Below the pieces are notes generated by a model, which was given only the letters and a program-made list of their open reading frames with translations, was not told the DNA's origin and did no database searches. Shown one piece after another: positions 10,811 to 22,255 of a stretch of DNA of 64,000 bases. Made by a program: the position numbers and the translations under genes. This stretch comes from Caprella mutica. Lineage: Eukaryota; Arthropoda; Malacostraca; Amphipoda; Caprellidae. The stretch lies in assembly GCA_947561585.1 (NCBI GenBank), contig CANNZV010000875.1, positions 62,001 through 126,000 of the forward strand, given 5' to 3'. Within the stretch, counting starts at the first letter, position 1; each line of letters opens with the position of its first letter.

Positions 10811-13470
10811 GCACCGACAATTTGGCCCAAGACAATTTGGCCAAGACAATTATGTCCAGTACAATTGGGCCCCATGACCATTAGGTCCCGGACAATTGGG
10901 CCTACGACAATTGGACCCCAAAACAATTGAGCCTAGAAAAAATTTTTGGCAGAAGACACAATAAAGAAGTGTTACTTTGTTATTACTAGTGTAGTAAGGA
11001 AGGTGCTTATAAATATACCTCTGTTAAGCTATATATTAGCAAGCCCATTAAAACACATTCAGAGGCTAATTCCATGTTTCGATGGAAAGGCAATCTTTGG
11101 AGTATTTTAATTATGTCATATGGATCCAATTTGTTTTGTACATCGTCTGACAAAGTTTAGTCTATTCTAGTAGCTCATGGTGGTTGACCATGCACTTTAA
11201 TATACAGACCTAAACTTTTGGATTCCACTGATTGAAGGTCTAGGAACAATATTTTGTTGTTAACACATTAGCCACACACGCTGCAATAGCTGAAATAACC
11301 ACGCCCCGTTTTGGACCACGCCCCCCTTTTTTCCGTGCCTGTATCTACAGAACCGTACGTTGGACCTAGGAAGTTGTACAACCTCTCAAAATTGCACAAA
11401 GGCTACCTCATGGTGGGTCATTTATATATCTCTAACATCCAAAAATAAATGGTTTTTGAGATAATTGCCAATAACTGATTCCACCGTGTTACGCAATAGA
11501 ATAATATTCACAATTGTTTTTATTCCTGTTGTTAAATTACTTGATTCCTGAAGATTTTAGACTGAACTTGAGTCTATACTCTACACTATATCATAACCTC
11601 TTATACTTTTCGCATCTTCCTATTTTGGAATGTTCCCTTTTTCTATAACCACAAAATTTCACAAGCTTTAATGATCCTGTCTCTGTAAGTGCACGTTTTG
11701 GTACTCATATAAGATGCTATTGGTCTCTTCGTGGAGGAGACTGGTCAAAGGGTCTGGACAATACTGGCAGTATTACTGGTGTTATTATGACATCAATTTT
11801 TGCATCATATCAGTACTGTAGTGTCGAATATGGATGCAGCAGAAACGATAGGTACGTTGACTATGCTAAAGAAAGAGGGTACATTGTGATTGAACACATG
11901 AAGTGTGAATTGTCTAGCACACCCCTGTACCTCACCAGGGGTGTGCCTATGTTTTAGATGGAGGCTCATTGATACATCCAATCTCGTGGCAGAAGGGTTT
12001 CTCCTTTGCATTAAGAAATAGTACGCAATTTTCAAAATATGTGCTTATAACTTTCACAGATGTAACTGTCGTTTTCGATGTTATACAAGTAAACTCTCAA
12101 TCAAAGATATGACACATTTCCGGCATTGATAGGGAAAGGCCAGTTATTCGAAAATAGAAGTCAGAAAAAAGACGGTGCTGAATGTTATTAAGAAAGAAGA
12201 TTTTTTGAAGAATGAGAGCAATGAAGAACAATTCATTAAATTGCGTCTAGAAGACTTCAATAGCAATGACATGAAGACACTTCAGGCAATGGATGACGCA
12301 AATTTGCTGATTGTATTAACAGTTCTAAGAACATCTGAAACTCACGACACTGTGGTTATTGAGAGGATACTGATATATTAGTGTTACTGATCCATCATAT
12401 GAATGTCACTTCACCTGGCTTATATGACATCATACTAATATCGGACAAAAGTGATTCATGTAAGATATGAAACATAAAGCATGAAATCGGAGCACTTGGA
12501 CTAAACATTGCCAAACTGATATTGCCAATACATGCACTTCTAGGATGCGATACATTCTCTAGGGTACATTCCATTGAGAAGGGAGCAGAACTGAAAAGTG
12601 AAGAACTGATCCTAATTTTAAAAAAAACATGAAGCCTTTTCTCAGCAGTATATCTCAAAAAAGATGATATGCTGGTGAGAGATTGCTTTTACTATTACAA
12701 GGAGTAACAAAATCATCGAATCTCGATCACCATCGATTATGGGGTACATTAATAAATTGTGTACTGGGAATAAACCTCTGCAGCCTGAGATGCTCTGTCC
12801 AACATTCCATTCACTGAGAGTTTTCCTTCAGGTTCAAGTAAGGATAGGGGATGATTTGAATTTAGGAGGAGCATTGAAAATGAAAAGCTGATGACAATTT
12901 ACATTTCCAAACCCCCTGCTCCATATTCTCTCTTGAAAATGATCAGATGCAACTGTAAAGGGGATTGAAGTACCAAAAGTTTTACCTGTTTCAGATATTT
13001 CATTGCGATGCTCCAATATTGGTGGTCAATGCAGAGGAGTATTGTATGGAATATGATTTAAATGATAGTACTGTGTAAACTTATAAGTAAAATATAATAA
13101 AATGCGTTTCATTAGCCGCAATTAGCTAAGGAATGACATTTTTTAACCAGAAAAGTGCTTCAAAAAACTCCACGGATATTGAAACAATGTTTTTAACCCT
13201 TAAAAAGGAATTTCTACAATAACTTTTAAGTCCAATGACATAAAGTGGAAAACCATTTTTCTGTGATAGAACAACACCTATAAAGTAACATATGTAAAAA
13301 TTAGCCAACTAATATTTTTTTCCAATTCAGCTACTTCTTAGCTAGATTGACAGGACTATTACAGTTACAATGGTCTTTAATTAGTTGATACAGTAGACTC
13401 TGAAAAAAAATGGACAAATAATATAATTGTCTTAAGGCCAAGTTGTATCTTGAGCCCAATTGTCGGTCCA
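10811..13470. mobile_element. 2.7 kb insertion bounded by GGGCCCAATTGTC repeats
   Basis: The left end (10811-10935) is a short tandem repeat of units like GACAATTGGGCCC. The right end (13449-13470) has the same motif inverted, GAGCCCAATTGTCGG. The interior holds a PIN-like nuclease pseudogene (12045-12660) and non-coding DNA with a hairpin at about 11919-11948 (GCACACCCC / GGGGTGTGC). It lies within the donor array of cassette 1. Whether the boundary repeats are true termini is inferred from the pairing. Confidence 0.5.
12045..12660 (+). pseudogene. PIN/XPG-like nuclease-family remnant
   Basis: Several plus-strand frames together read as one decayed protein. About 12050 gives TDVTVVFDV; 12175-12381 is a 68-codon frame with FLKNESNEEQFIKLRLEDF and AMDDANLLIVLTVLRTSETHDTVVI. 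After a frameshift near 12365, DTDILVLLIHHMN and later IHALLGCDTFSRVHSIEKG follow. The aspartate-rich DxD and GCDT..GK blocks resemble an uncharacterised PIN/XPG-like family found in many copies in invertebrate genomes and often mobile-element linked. Stops and frameshifts rule out function. The assignment rests on motif memory and would need a profile search. Confidence 0.6.
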
Positions 13471-13482
13471 GAGGAAAGAGAG

Positions 13483-13950
13483 CCCAGTAAACATTACAAT
13501 GTTGGAACAACGTTGGCCTCATTCAAAACGAAACTCTGGGCCAACGCTGTCATGCCGGTCTCGGTGTATTGGGTCAGTAAATACCCGACGTTGGCACACC
13601 TCACGGATGTCCACCGGCCCTGAACAGTATAGCAACGTATAACCGACTAATTGGTACTGGCAATTCATAATGGTGCCGATGCCCTGCATGTCTACGGTCA
13701 GTACTATTTTCATATAAGTGGTGTATTATTAGATTATGCTATACAGAACAAGTGAAGACAACAGTTACTCCTAACAATGTATTAACTGTTCTACAAATAC
13801 ATTTTACAGATCGAAGTCAGGAAAAAAATTATAAAAGAGTAAAACAATAAAACCAATCCAGTGTAATAGCATTGTTGTGCCAATTCCCGATCGTACCTTT
13901 ACTTTGCCAACGTTTACTGATGTTGGCCCGATAGTGCAATGTTATCAGGG
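13483..13950. mobile_element. 468 bp inverted-repeat element, copy 1
   Basis: The left end CCCAGTAAACATTACAATG followed by GTTGG is an imperfect reverse complement of the right end, which has GTTGGCCCGATAGTGCAATG followed by TTATCAGGG. A second copy (14551-19369) shares the first 330 bp at high identity and the last 70 bp. There is no transposase. It abuts a fragment of the donor array. Confidence 0.65.
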
Positions 13951-13984
13951 AGACTGTAAATGGTAGGAGAGAGACTGTAAGTCG
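13951..13984 (+). repeat. Donor-site array fragment between insertions
   Basis: Two units are left: AGACTGTAAATGGTAGG and AGAGAGACTGTAAG. They match the array that follows exon A1 and sit between two mobile elements, as if stranded by them. Confidence 0.6.
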
Positions 13985-14550
13985 CAAGGGTCGCAAGGAT
14001 AAAGGGACCTCCAAAAGGCATAATATGCTCATCCGTGGAAGACACCTGTGCACAACCTCCAAGTAGTGTGTTGGGATCTTCAGCGCTTCTACGACCGGCA
14101 TGAAGTCCTCTATACTTGTGCACGTTGAAGAGCATCAGCCTTTTTTCAGACCAGTCTTCGATCTTGAAAAGATCACGTTGGAGATACCTGATGGCCTCTA
14201 AACTTACAGCGTGGATGCCAATCTTTTTGTCATCAACAAACTTGGATACCTTTCTGACCAATCCTACGTAAGGTCAATTATGTAAATAATAATGAGTAGA
14301 GGACCATGGACTGAGCCCTGGGGAACTCCGCTGGTCATGGAGCTCCACACAGAGGCCACGCCATTGACCACTACTCTTCGTCGCCTTGTGAAGAACCTTG
14401 TCAAATGCTTTCTGACAACAGCTTTGATTTAGTCATGCCCCTGAAGATCGTAGTAGAAGAACTCTAGTAAATTTAGCAGGCATTACTTCCCGCGAAGAAA
14501 TCCATCTGACTCATTCCTATGAGCTAATATTCTTCCAGGTGAACCACAAT
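13984..14550 (-). pseudogene. Non-LTR retrotransposon reverse transcriptase, 3' part
   Basis: On the minus strand, 14300-14338 encodes SGVPQGSVHGPLLI, the conserved reverse-transcriptase block before the catalytic YxDD. The frame at 13914-14261 then gives KFVDDKKIGIHAVSLEAI and LFKIEDWSEKRLMLFNVHK, matching the FADD box and following thumb region of CR1/jockey-group elements. Frameshifts separate the blocks. The 5' part of the same element resumes at 19370 beyond a 4.8 kb insertion. The domain call is firm; the clade is tentative. Confidence 0.85.
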
Positions 14551-16494
14551 CCCAGTAAACATTACAATGTTTGGCCAACGTTGGCCCAATTCGGAACGAA
14601 ACTCTAGGCCAACGCTGTCATGCCGGTCTCGGTGTATTGGGCCAACAAAGGCCCGACGTAGGCTCATCTCACGTATGTCCACCGGCCCAGAACAGTATAA
14701 CCACGTATAAACGACTTATTGGTACCGGCAATACTTACCGTTGCCAATGTAGTGCTAGTGTTGGATTGGGCTAGTGCAAATCTGACTTTTTATCAACTCA
14801 CTAACTCGGTTCTGGCAAATGACTTATAAATGTCTGATGAATAACTTATAAACGTCTTATTAATGAATTATAAACCTGCTATTAATACTCAATGTTGCCG
14901 ATGTCATGCCGGTCTGCGGCCAGTGCTATTTTTAATATTAGAGGTGTATTAGATTACGCTATACAGAACACGCGAAGACAACAGTTACTTCTCACAAAGT
15001 AGTAACCACGTCCTATAAATTCATCTAACATATCAAATCAGGGGGAAGCAGTATACAACAGTTACCTATTCAAACTCAAATCTATGTTATTTTATTGAAG
15101 GTAATTTAACCAAATAATAATATTTTAAATTTTAAATTGAATAGAAAGTTTAATATACAATTTATATTATTATTTCAATCGGGAAAATATTTTTTTATAC
15201 TAAATATAAGAATTAACTAGAGGCCAGGCTCATTTTTATGAATGATATAAATAAAGTGTTAAACTAATAATTGAAGGGATAACAGGCCCATTTCTACTTA
15301 ATATCCAGAAACGGCTACAATTTGATATATATACTTAATTGAGGATATTAAATTGGCTATTTGGTGTTATTAAAGTTGGAAGAGATGGTGTGCACCTAAC
15401 CTCTCTGAAATTCTTGCGACAATTGCCTAATAGATCAGGAAGACCAGTATAATAAATATACTGGTACATCAAAAAATCACTGGATTGGTTAAGAAATGTT
15501 TCCCTTCATTGAGCCAGTGCTGGTTGGCAACCGTTGGCCCAATGTTGTTTTCATTGCATTGGCCCAGTGTATATTAGCACTGGCGTGCCAATCCCCGATC
15601 GTGCCTTTATTTTGCCAACATTTACCCCAAGTAACAATTTATGTCCGGAGTACCTCCCGTGGAATTCCTCAACGCACATCCCCTGTATGTCAGGTGCGGA
15701 GTTCGAGAGGTGTACCGTTTTTGTAAAGTGCGGAGGAACTCCTCTCTGGTACTAACATAGTGTTCCGCGAAAGATATGTAATGTTCGGGGAGGATGTGAT
15801 AGGGATGTTCGGTACTGTTCGTTATGATACAAATGGAACATCCAGAGGAGTTCCGTATCGAAATAATTTGTATTTTGGATGGTCTGTTGCTTACTAAGAA
15901 AAATAGACTACATATTATACTGATTAGGATAATGAAAATTGTGGTAAACAGAAGTCACTTTTTTTAAATATACTCATGAATATTAACGCAAGTGAATAAA
16001 TATTATGCATGTTAATTAACTACCCTTTAATGTAGCCAAATAACGAATATTGAGAGTAACATTTCACAATGCTATTGAACCTACTAGATTTCTGAATAAA
16101 ACTCTGATTTTTTCAAGATTTATGAAAATTCTTCTTCAAAGGAATACACCGTCGTCTCTCTCACTGCATTTACGTGGTCTTTTTTTGTTACTCCTCTTTG
16201 TAGGAACATGCTCAAAATATAGTTAGGTAATATAATCAGAACAGCAATGATCACCAAGACACTACTCATAAAGTTTATATTTCATAATTGCAACAGTAAT
16301 TATAGGAAAATATGTTCATGTCTATAAAAGTTGAATCTGTCTTGGTATATGAAATTATCCCAGATTACGGAAGTACTTAATAAAAAAACAAGGAAGATAT
16401 GTTCTTTAATAATATCTAGATTCTAATACAATTTAAATTCGTTAAAATATAATTAACAATGAATAGAGTAGGTTTCGCTCAAACTAGGGTGAGT

Positions 16495-16634
16495 TTTGAG
16501 TTATTGGACGGTTCCACATTTTCGATCATAAGAGTTTAGTTTATTATCAAAGTTAAATGCTAGTTATTGTAAGCATACCAATTATACTTAACGACAAAAC
16601 TATGGAACCGTCCGGTAACTCGAAACTTACCCTA
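16495..16634. mobile_element. Foldback MITE, TA|GGGTGAGTTTTGAGTT
   Basis: The 140 bp element has inverted arms of about 35 bp, GGGTGAGTTTTGAGTTATTG and its near complement ending AACTTACCC, with TA at both ends. A related copy lies at 58887-59093. Confidence 0.8.
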
Positions 16635-16819
16635 GTACCTATTTAAATAAAAATTTGAAGAAGAGTGTAACTAAAACAGTAACCTCATATTATTGATTTC
16701 ACAGTACAACTTAATTTACTTTAATTAAACGGTACAATTACTAAGTTAGGTAATATCTGGAGTTTTAAATTTAGATAACTATAATTTAAACCCGTCTTTA
16801 GCAGTCCAATTTCCCACAC

Positions 16820-17040
16820 TAGGGTCAAGCAGGTAAATTGCGGCACACTGACTAACTGCGAAACATCATACATTCAAAACACACGTTAAAAACTTAAATT
16901 AATAAATTATAGCATGCACTGCGCTTCTTTTGATAGCTACACAACATTCTTGTGTAATTTCGGTTCACAATGTTGTAGAGACTCTTTTGAGAGGGCCGCA
17001 AATATAAATTAAAGGACTACAATTTGCTTGCGTGACCCTA
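16820..17040. mobile_element. MITE copy 1, TA|GGGTCAAGCAGG
   Basis: Inverted ends GGGTCAAGCAGGTAAATTG and CAATTTGCTTGCGTGACCC are flanked by TA. The copy at 17249-17481 shares the ends and the interior (TTGCGGCAC, GACTAACTGC). Confidence 0.75.
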
Positions 17041-17059
17041 CCTACATACCAAAGCAAAC

Positions 17060-17240
17060 TACACACCAACTTACGCAGACTACATAACTACCCACCTCCG
17101 CAGACTACTTAACAACCTACGCAGACTAATTACCAACATACGCAGACTAATTACCAACCTACGCAGACTAATTACCAACCTACGCAGACTAATTAACAAC
17201 CTACGCAGACTAATTACCAACCTTAGCAGACTAATTACCT
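17060..17240 (+). repeat. 21 bp tandem repeat (GCAGACTAATTACCAACCTAC)-type
   Basis: Eight or nine imperfect 21 bp units, core GCAGACTAATTACCAACC, fill the gap between two copies of the same MITE. No coding meaning is apparent. Confidence 0.85.
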
Positions 17241-17248
17241 ACATGAGC

Positions 17249-17481
17249 TATGGTCAAGTAGGTAAATTGCGGCACTTTGACTAACTGCAGTCTCTTATCG
17301 TAGAAACATTAATAACCATAATGGCTTCAAAGCACTCTTGAAATAAATACAATCTAGCACAAATTGAGCTTACATTAATATTAAAAAATGCAATATAAAT
17401 TACTTTCAGAAGGATTTTGAGACTTTCTTAATAGGGCTGCAATTTGAAATAAAACGACTGCAATTTACCTGTGTGACCATA
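17249..17481. mobile_element. MITE copy 2, TA|GGTCAAGTAGG
   Basis: Ends GGTCAAGTAGGTAAATTG and CAATTTACCTGTGTGACC are inverted and flanked by TA. It lies beside copy 1, separated only by the 21 bp tandem array. Confidence 0.75.
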
Positions 17482-17489
17482 GGTAGGGG

Positions 17490-18425
17490 TTCTAGGGGAG
17501 TTGCCACTGGGCGAATTACCACTGGGTGGATTGCCACTGGGTGGATTGCCACTGGGGGAACTGCCCATGTGGGGGAATTGCCACTGGCTGAATTGCCCAT
17601 GTGGGAGAATTGCCACCGGGGGAACTGCCCATGTGGGGAATTGCCACTGGGTGAACTGCCCATTTGGGTGAATTGCCACTGGGTAAATTGCCACTGGGTG
17701 AATTGTCACTGGTTGAATTGTATACCTGTACGTGCCGATGATACCTTATACTGTTAAACCCTTGAAACCCATCCAGAACAGAAAACTTATAGTAGTTTAA
17801 AAGAATAATACTATTTATTCATGAAAAGAACATGTTCTATTAAAAAAAAATTCATAACGAGAATATTTTTTCATATAAAGAATATTCTTTATTTTAATTA
17901 TGCTCAAGACTATATTTTTATACAAAGCGCAAAATATCGCATCCCTAGTTATTACTATAGTAATTTTTTTTAATTAAGTTAATACAGTAGACTCTTAAAA
18001 AATGGGAAAATAATATAAGTGTCTTGGGGCCCAATTGTCGTGGGCCCAATTGTCCGGGGCCCAACAGTCGGCGGGCCCAATTGTCCTGTGCCCGACTGTC
18101 GGCGGACCCAATTCTCGGTCCACGCTTATATTAGGGGGGGGGGTACACCTAAACACACGGGGCGAGTGTGTGTTTTGTTCATCTCGTGTACGTAGTGATG
18201 CAGTCAGTGAGAGTTGTTCACCCAGTGGTAATTCACCCTCATGGACAGCTCACCCGGTGGCAATTTACCCACATGGGCAGTTCACCCAGTGGCAATTCAC
18301 CCACATTGGCAATTCACCCACATGGGCAGTTCACCCAGTGGCAATTCCCCAACATGGGCAGTTCACCAAGTGGCAGTTCGCCCAGTGGCAATTCTCTCAG
18401 TGGCAATTCGCCGTGCACCATAGGT
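17490..18425. repeat. Inverted pair of GGGTGAATTGCCACT minisatellites
   Basis: 17500-17715 is a 15-18 bp tandem repeat of GAATTGCCACTGGGT and GAACTGCCCATGTGGG. 18212-18420 is the same repeat in reverse orientation (GGCAATTCACCCACATGG). The 0.5 kb between them includes another short repeat (18025-18140, GGGCCCAATTGTC units, minus orientation relative to 10811). The reading frames of 60-130 codons across these arrays are by-products of repetition. Confidence 0.8.
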
Positions 18426-18619
18426 AGGTACTCTTTAGGTTGATTATTCTAATTATGCTTGTTTTTTTAACTATTTCTTCTATTTAGAGGCTATTATACC
18501 TAGGTACAGTATATAGAATAACAAAAACCTCTGACTTTTAAAGATTCTTGATTAAGCACACACACAGATAACCTACGTCAGCCAATTGCGTTTCAACACT
18601 GGGGTCTGAGGGAGGGGAG

Positions 18620-19066
18620 GGGGTAGGGTTGGCCAGGGCATGGTCATAAGCCCCTCCCCCCCGGACTTAAGCCCTCGGCTGCCCTCCCAGTTAAGAGCCC
18701 CCCTGGGACAGACATAAGACCCCCCTTTTTTTAATTCTTATTTACCTAGTTAAACATATGAAGAGCTACTTAGATAGAGTTAACTGAGATTTCATAATTT
18801 AATCTAGTTTATTGTATCCGCTAATTTGTTGTACTGCACACTTCGTGATTGTTTAATAATCTGGCAAAGGGTTTCGGGGGGCTGCACTCCCCCCTATATA
18901 CATATATTGTATGTTAAATCAGTAATGAACTACAAAAGTGTCAATAAGGATTGAATTATGTAGGTAAATAAGGATTAAAAACAGGGGGGAAGGGGCTCTT
19001 GACCGGATGGGCTTATGTCCCAATGAGGCCCATGACCGGGGGGCTCATGACACCCGGGCTGGCCAC
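18620..19066. repeat. GC-rich foldback with CATAAGCCCC repeats
   Basis: The left side has GGCCAGGGCATGGTCATAAG, and the right side has the inverse, CTTATGTCC, then GCTCATGACACCCGGGC and TGGCC. Short G- and C-runs recur through both arms in an AT-rich setting. Its middle (18830-18900) matches the foldback at 31436-31650 (TTCGTGATTGTTTAATAATC). Confidence 0.55.
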
Positions 19067-19369
19067 TTTAATTTAAAGACAGATATAATTAACTAATAAT
19101 ATTATTTTGCTACTAGCTACTACCAAAGAGAATCATATTTCAAGTGAGTGCACCTAATTATATTTTAGATACCTATAAATAGTAATATACTTCATTCTCA
19201 CTCTGATGGTATTTAACTTTGTTGTTCCAATCATAAAACATTTCATATTCGTCTAGCCTCGCACGGAATCCAAGAAATGACATCCTTTTATGTTCGCATT
19301 AAATTCCATGAGGATATGATTCCTTTTGAATACAATTGACGTTGCCCGATAGTGCAATGTTATCAGGGA

Positions 19370-21780
19370 TCCTATCCTATGTGATAGATTCAAGCAGCTT
19401 TCCAGGAACAGATGTAAAAGTAATCTGCCTGTAGTTACTGCTGTCGGTGGTTTCACCTGTCTTGAAGATTTGGGTAAATCTACGAGACCCTCCTGTCGTC
19501 GGCGAACTCACCTGACTCCTAAGAGACATTGAAGATATGTTTTAGATATGCCGCCAAACCACCCTTTGCGTTCTTCATCACTGTCGATAAGAATCCATCA
19601 GGACAAGTTGCCTTGTTAGGGTACAGCTTGCCAAGTTCGTTCTCTACCTTTTAAACGGTACAAACAATCTCAGTCAGTGGCATTCGCCTCAAATAGTGAA
19701 CTACGGGGTCAGGGGTGACAAGCGCATCCTCCCTGGTGTATACACTGACGAAATAACTCTTTGAGTTCGGTAACAACGTCGGCATCTGAAGTTGCCAACA
19801 CTCTTTGGGTTTGTCTGATTGGTCCGATGGAACTTTTGGAGGGCTTTTTTCTATCAACGTAAGAAAAGAAATCTTCAGGGTTATCCCTACATGCCAATTC
19901 AACCGTGTGTTCCTCCGCTACTTTAGCTTACTAAACCATTCTTTCGATTAATCTCTGTTAACCTGGGAGAAGTCTCTCAGTTTCCGGTGAAGGAGGATTC
20001 TTGGCTGAGACATAGAGTCATTTCCTCTGCCAAGCTCGTTGTGGAACCAGTAGGATAAACCTTCATGGAATCACCGACCCTTACCTAGCTATTCCTCGGT
20101 CCTGCATCGAGATGTAGTTTACCTGATCAGGTGAAGCTGGAAATTGATACCGTAATTCTTGCAGATCACGAGTGAAACTCTCGTAAACGGCTATTCTCAG
20201 ATTCCGCATATTTCTAATAGAGATCTTCTCTTTTTTCACTTCGACTCCCACTCTGAAGGAGAAGGCATTGTGGTCACTGGTACCAAAACATTCACCAACC
20301 GAGACCTGAGAAATCAGATTTTCGTCGGTAGTGAAAATGAGATCCAGTGTATATCCTCCTCTAGTGGGAGTTCTTTCTATTTGGGTGAAGAAAAATCGAG
20401 CAACCTGCATCCCTCTCCCTCCAAGACTCTTGTGCTCTAATCCACTCTTCAGTTGAAATCTCAGAACTAAATGGCCATTTGGTCACACTCTTCCTCATAT
20501 CTGTGTCACTATGGGTTTTTTGTCCTGATACTTTTGATAACGTTTCTGACTATGTTGGGTGCTAGTTCGATATGCAATCTTGGCGTCATTTTCTAGTTCG
20601 GTATGCGATCTGGATAGAATTTGTTACCAAATATAAAGAATACAGGTATTCAAAATATAATGAATTTATTGAGGATATTGAACACAATATAATAAAATGT
20701 ATTTATAATAATAAAATTTATACATAATATTATATATTTCATTTATTTATTTTATTATAATAAAATTTATACATAATATTATATAATTCATTTATTTATT
20801 TTATTATAATAAAATTTATATAATAAAATTCATCAATAAAATATTGAAATTTAGTGAGGATATATCTCGTCTACATTGTTTGTTTTATATCATATATACT
20901 CAAACAGAAAAATTATCATACATTAAAAAAATATTAATGCATTATCAGATTACATCAATCTCCCAGATCGCATACCGAACTAGCACCTTATATTGTCGTT
21001 TACATATCTGGTTCCTGAGGTAACTTCCATAGCCACTACAAAAGTGGGTGGTTTATGGGGTATCAAATCCCTCAATGGAACGCTCAGGTAAGAATTCCTC
21101 TCAGAGTCATCCTTAGACCTCGTTGTCTCCAGGGATGCCAGTTTAATTTCCACAATATTTATTGTGGACTCCTGGATGTCCAACCGACACTCCAGAGGAC
21201 CAATAGCGATCTATGGGTGCAGATGGCGGTGCTAGGAACAGCTACCCGATTATCATGCAGCTTCTCTCGGAGGTTTCTGAGCTCCTCCGCGTGTCACACT
21301 TCTTGAAGGTCTAAATTTTCACTGAAGTCAGAAGTGACCTTCTCGTATTACAAGATCTTCTGCACAGGGCCATAGCATCTGCACAGGGTTTTTGTGCATT
21401 GACTGGGTGGATACCTTTCCTCAATGGTGGGAACTTCAATGCAGCAGGTAGTGTTACATCAGAGTTTCAATCTCCTAGCCTTTCCGATAATAGGTGGGCC
21501 CTACAAGGCAGCAGGCGCTCTTTGTCAGAGGTTGTCCTCTCTTAGGCCATTACAGCCAGAGCCTCACGCTTACTGCCGCTATGCCGGATAACGTGTCCTG
21601 TGCACTCACGACTGCTATCATTACCGAACATTTTGGTCCAAAACTACTTATTCAGTATATTCGCAGCTAACCTGCATATCTGCAGGCGGCCGACGCGCTC
21701 CACAGTAGTTGTCAGCTTCCCATTTTCAGACTTATGAATACGGAAGCTTAAAGTTACCTTAAAACTAAACTTATCCTAAG
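19370..21780 (-). pseudogene. Non-LTR retrotransposon, 5' part (ORF1, endonuclease, RT start)
   Basis: Reading the minus strand from 21780 down, the first kilobase resembles a decayed ORF1 (SKREALAV, SDKERLLPCRAHLLSERLGD). At 20081-20410 a 109-codon frame contains TPTRGGYTLDLIFTTDENL and GTSDHNAFSFRV, the end of an apurinic/apyrimidinic-type endonuclease domain (SDH motif). At 19653-19902 the linker reads ACRDNPEDFFSYVDRKKPSK, and at 19380-19470 the RT begins with TGETTDSSNYRQITFTSV. Stops and frameshifts are common. The element's GC content is above that of its surroundings. It is interrupted by a foldback at 20558-20987, and the RT continues at 14545. Confidence 0.8.
20558..20987. mobile_element. 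AT-rich foldback element, GGTGCTAGTTCG ends
   Basis: The ends GGTGCTAGTTCGATATGC and GCATACCGAACTAGCACC are inverted, and the left arm motif recurs at about 20600 (CTAGTTCGGTATGCGATCTGG). The core is tandem ATTATAATAAAATTTATA repeats. It lies in the endonuclease/ORF1 part of the non-LTR element. Confidence 0.75.
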
Positions 21781-21802
21781 ACTTCCAGCATCCTGTTTGC
21801 AC

Positions 21803-21892
21803 AAGTAAGAGGTGAGAGAGTAAGTGTGGGGACAGAGACAGTAAGTGTGGTGAGACAGACAGTGAGTGTGGTGAGAGAGACAGTAAGTGTGA
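21803..21892 (+). repeat. Donor-site array of cassette 1, right part
   Basis: Four units of GTGAGAGAGACAGTAAGTGTG type precede exon B1 by 175 bp. The following intron sequence (GATTTTCGAAAAAAATTC) matches cassette 5 just after its array (52923, GATTTTCGAAGAATAATT). This shows it is the displaced end of the array that begins at 10711. Confidence 0.8.
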
Positions 21893-22066
21893 TTAGATTT
21901 TCGAAAAAAATTCTATAATTTATAGCCATTTTATTAGTTATTAACATTTTCAGAAATATCCTTTCTTCTTCTACAATCTCTTTGAAGAAATTTCCATTTA
22001 TCATAATACTTTCCATTAAATTTATAAGACTTAAATTTATTTCTAATATTTTTCAATTCAATGCAG

Positions 22067-22171
22067 GTATATGCGATGGTTCCAAATGCACAAGCGGGCA
22101 ATGCATATCTCCAAGAAACAAAAGATGTGATGGTAGTGATGACTGTGATGATAATAGTGATGAAGTTAACT
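22067..22171 (+). CDS. LDLa module exon B, cassette 1
   Basis: The exon is 105 bp with acceptor ATGCAG and donor GTAAGT at 22172. It encodes 35 residues: ICDGSKCTSGQCIS, then [18 protein letters not shown], with the last cysteine split by the intron. Unlike the A and C modules it lacks three to four residues between the first two cysteines, so B is a distinct, shorter LDLa type. All acidic calcium ligands (CDG, DDC, DNSDE) are present. It follows the cassette's A exon after an 11.4 kb intron full of mobile elements. One decayed copy of the exon tail follows at about 22195-22255. Confidence 0.93.
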
Positions 22172-22255
22172 GTAAGTAATAGATAAGACTTGATTGTATC
22201 TCTACATGCCTCTTTATGACTGTTGATAATAGTGATGTATGGACTGTAATAAAGT

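Larger units (their letters stand above)
14551..19369. mobile_element. Element copy 2 with nested repeats, inside the non-LTR
   Basis: It starts with CCCAGTAAACATTACAATG and ends GTTGCCCGATAGTGCAATG then TTATCAGGG, the same ends as 13483-13950. It interrupts the reverse-transcriptase gene between the LTSVPGKLLES-type block and VPQGS. Between the shared ends are 4.3 kb of further repeats. At 15500-15630 a GGCCAACGTTGG-type internal segment recurs; 15640-15870 and 15880-16480 show nothing recognisable. Confidence 0.6.

Noticed and set aside
17428..18443. Several 60-130 codon frames rich in Gly, Asn, Ser, Pro, Trp
   Set aside because: They run through 15-18 bp minisatellites in both strands and several frames, as expected of repeats without stop codons.
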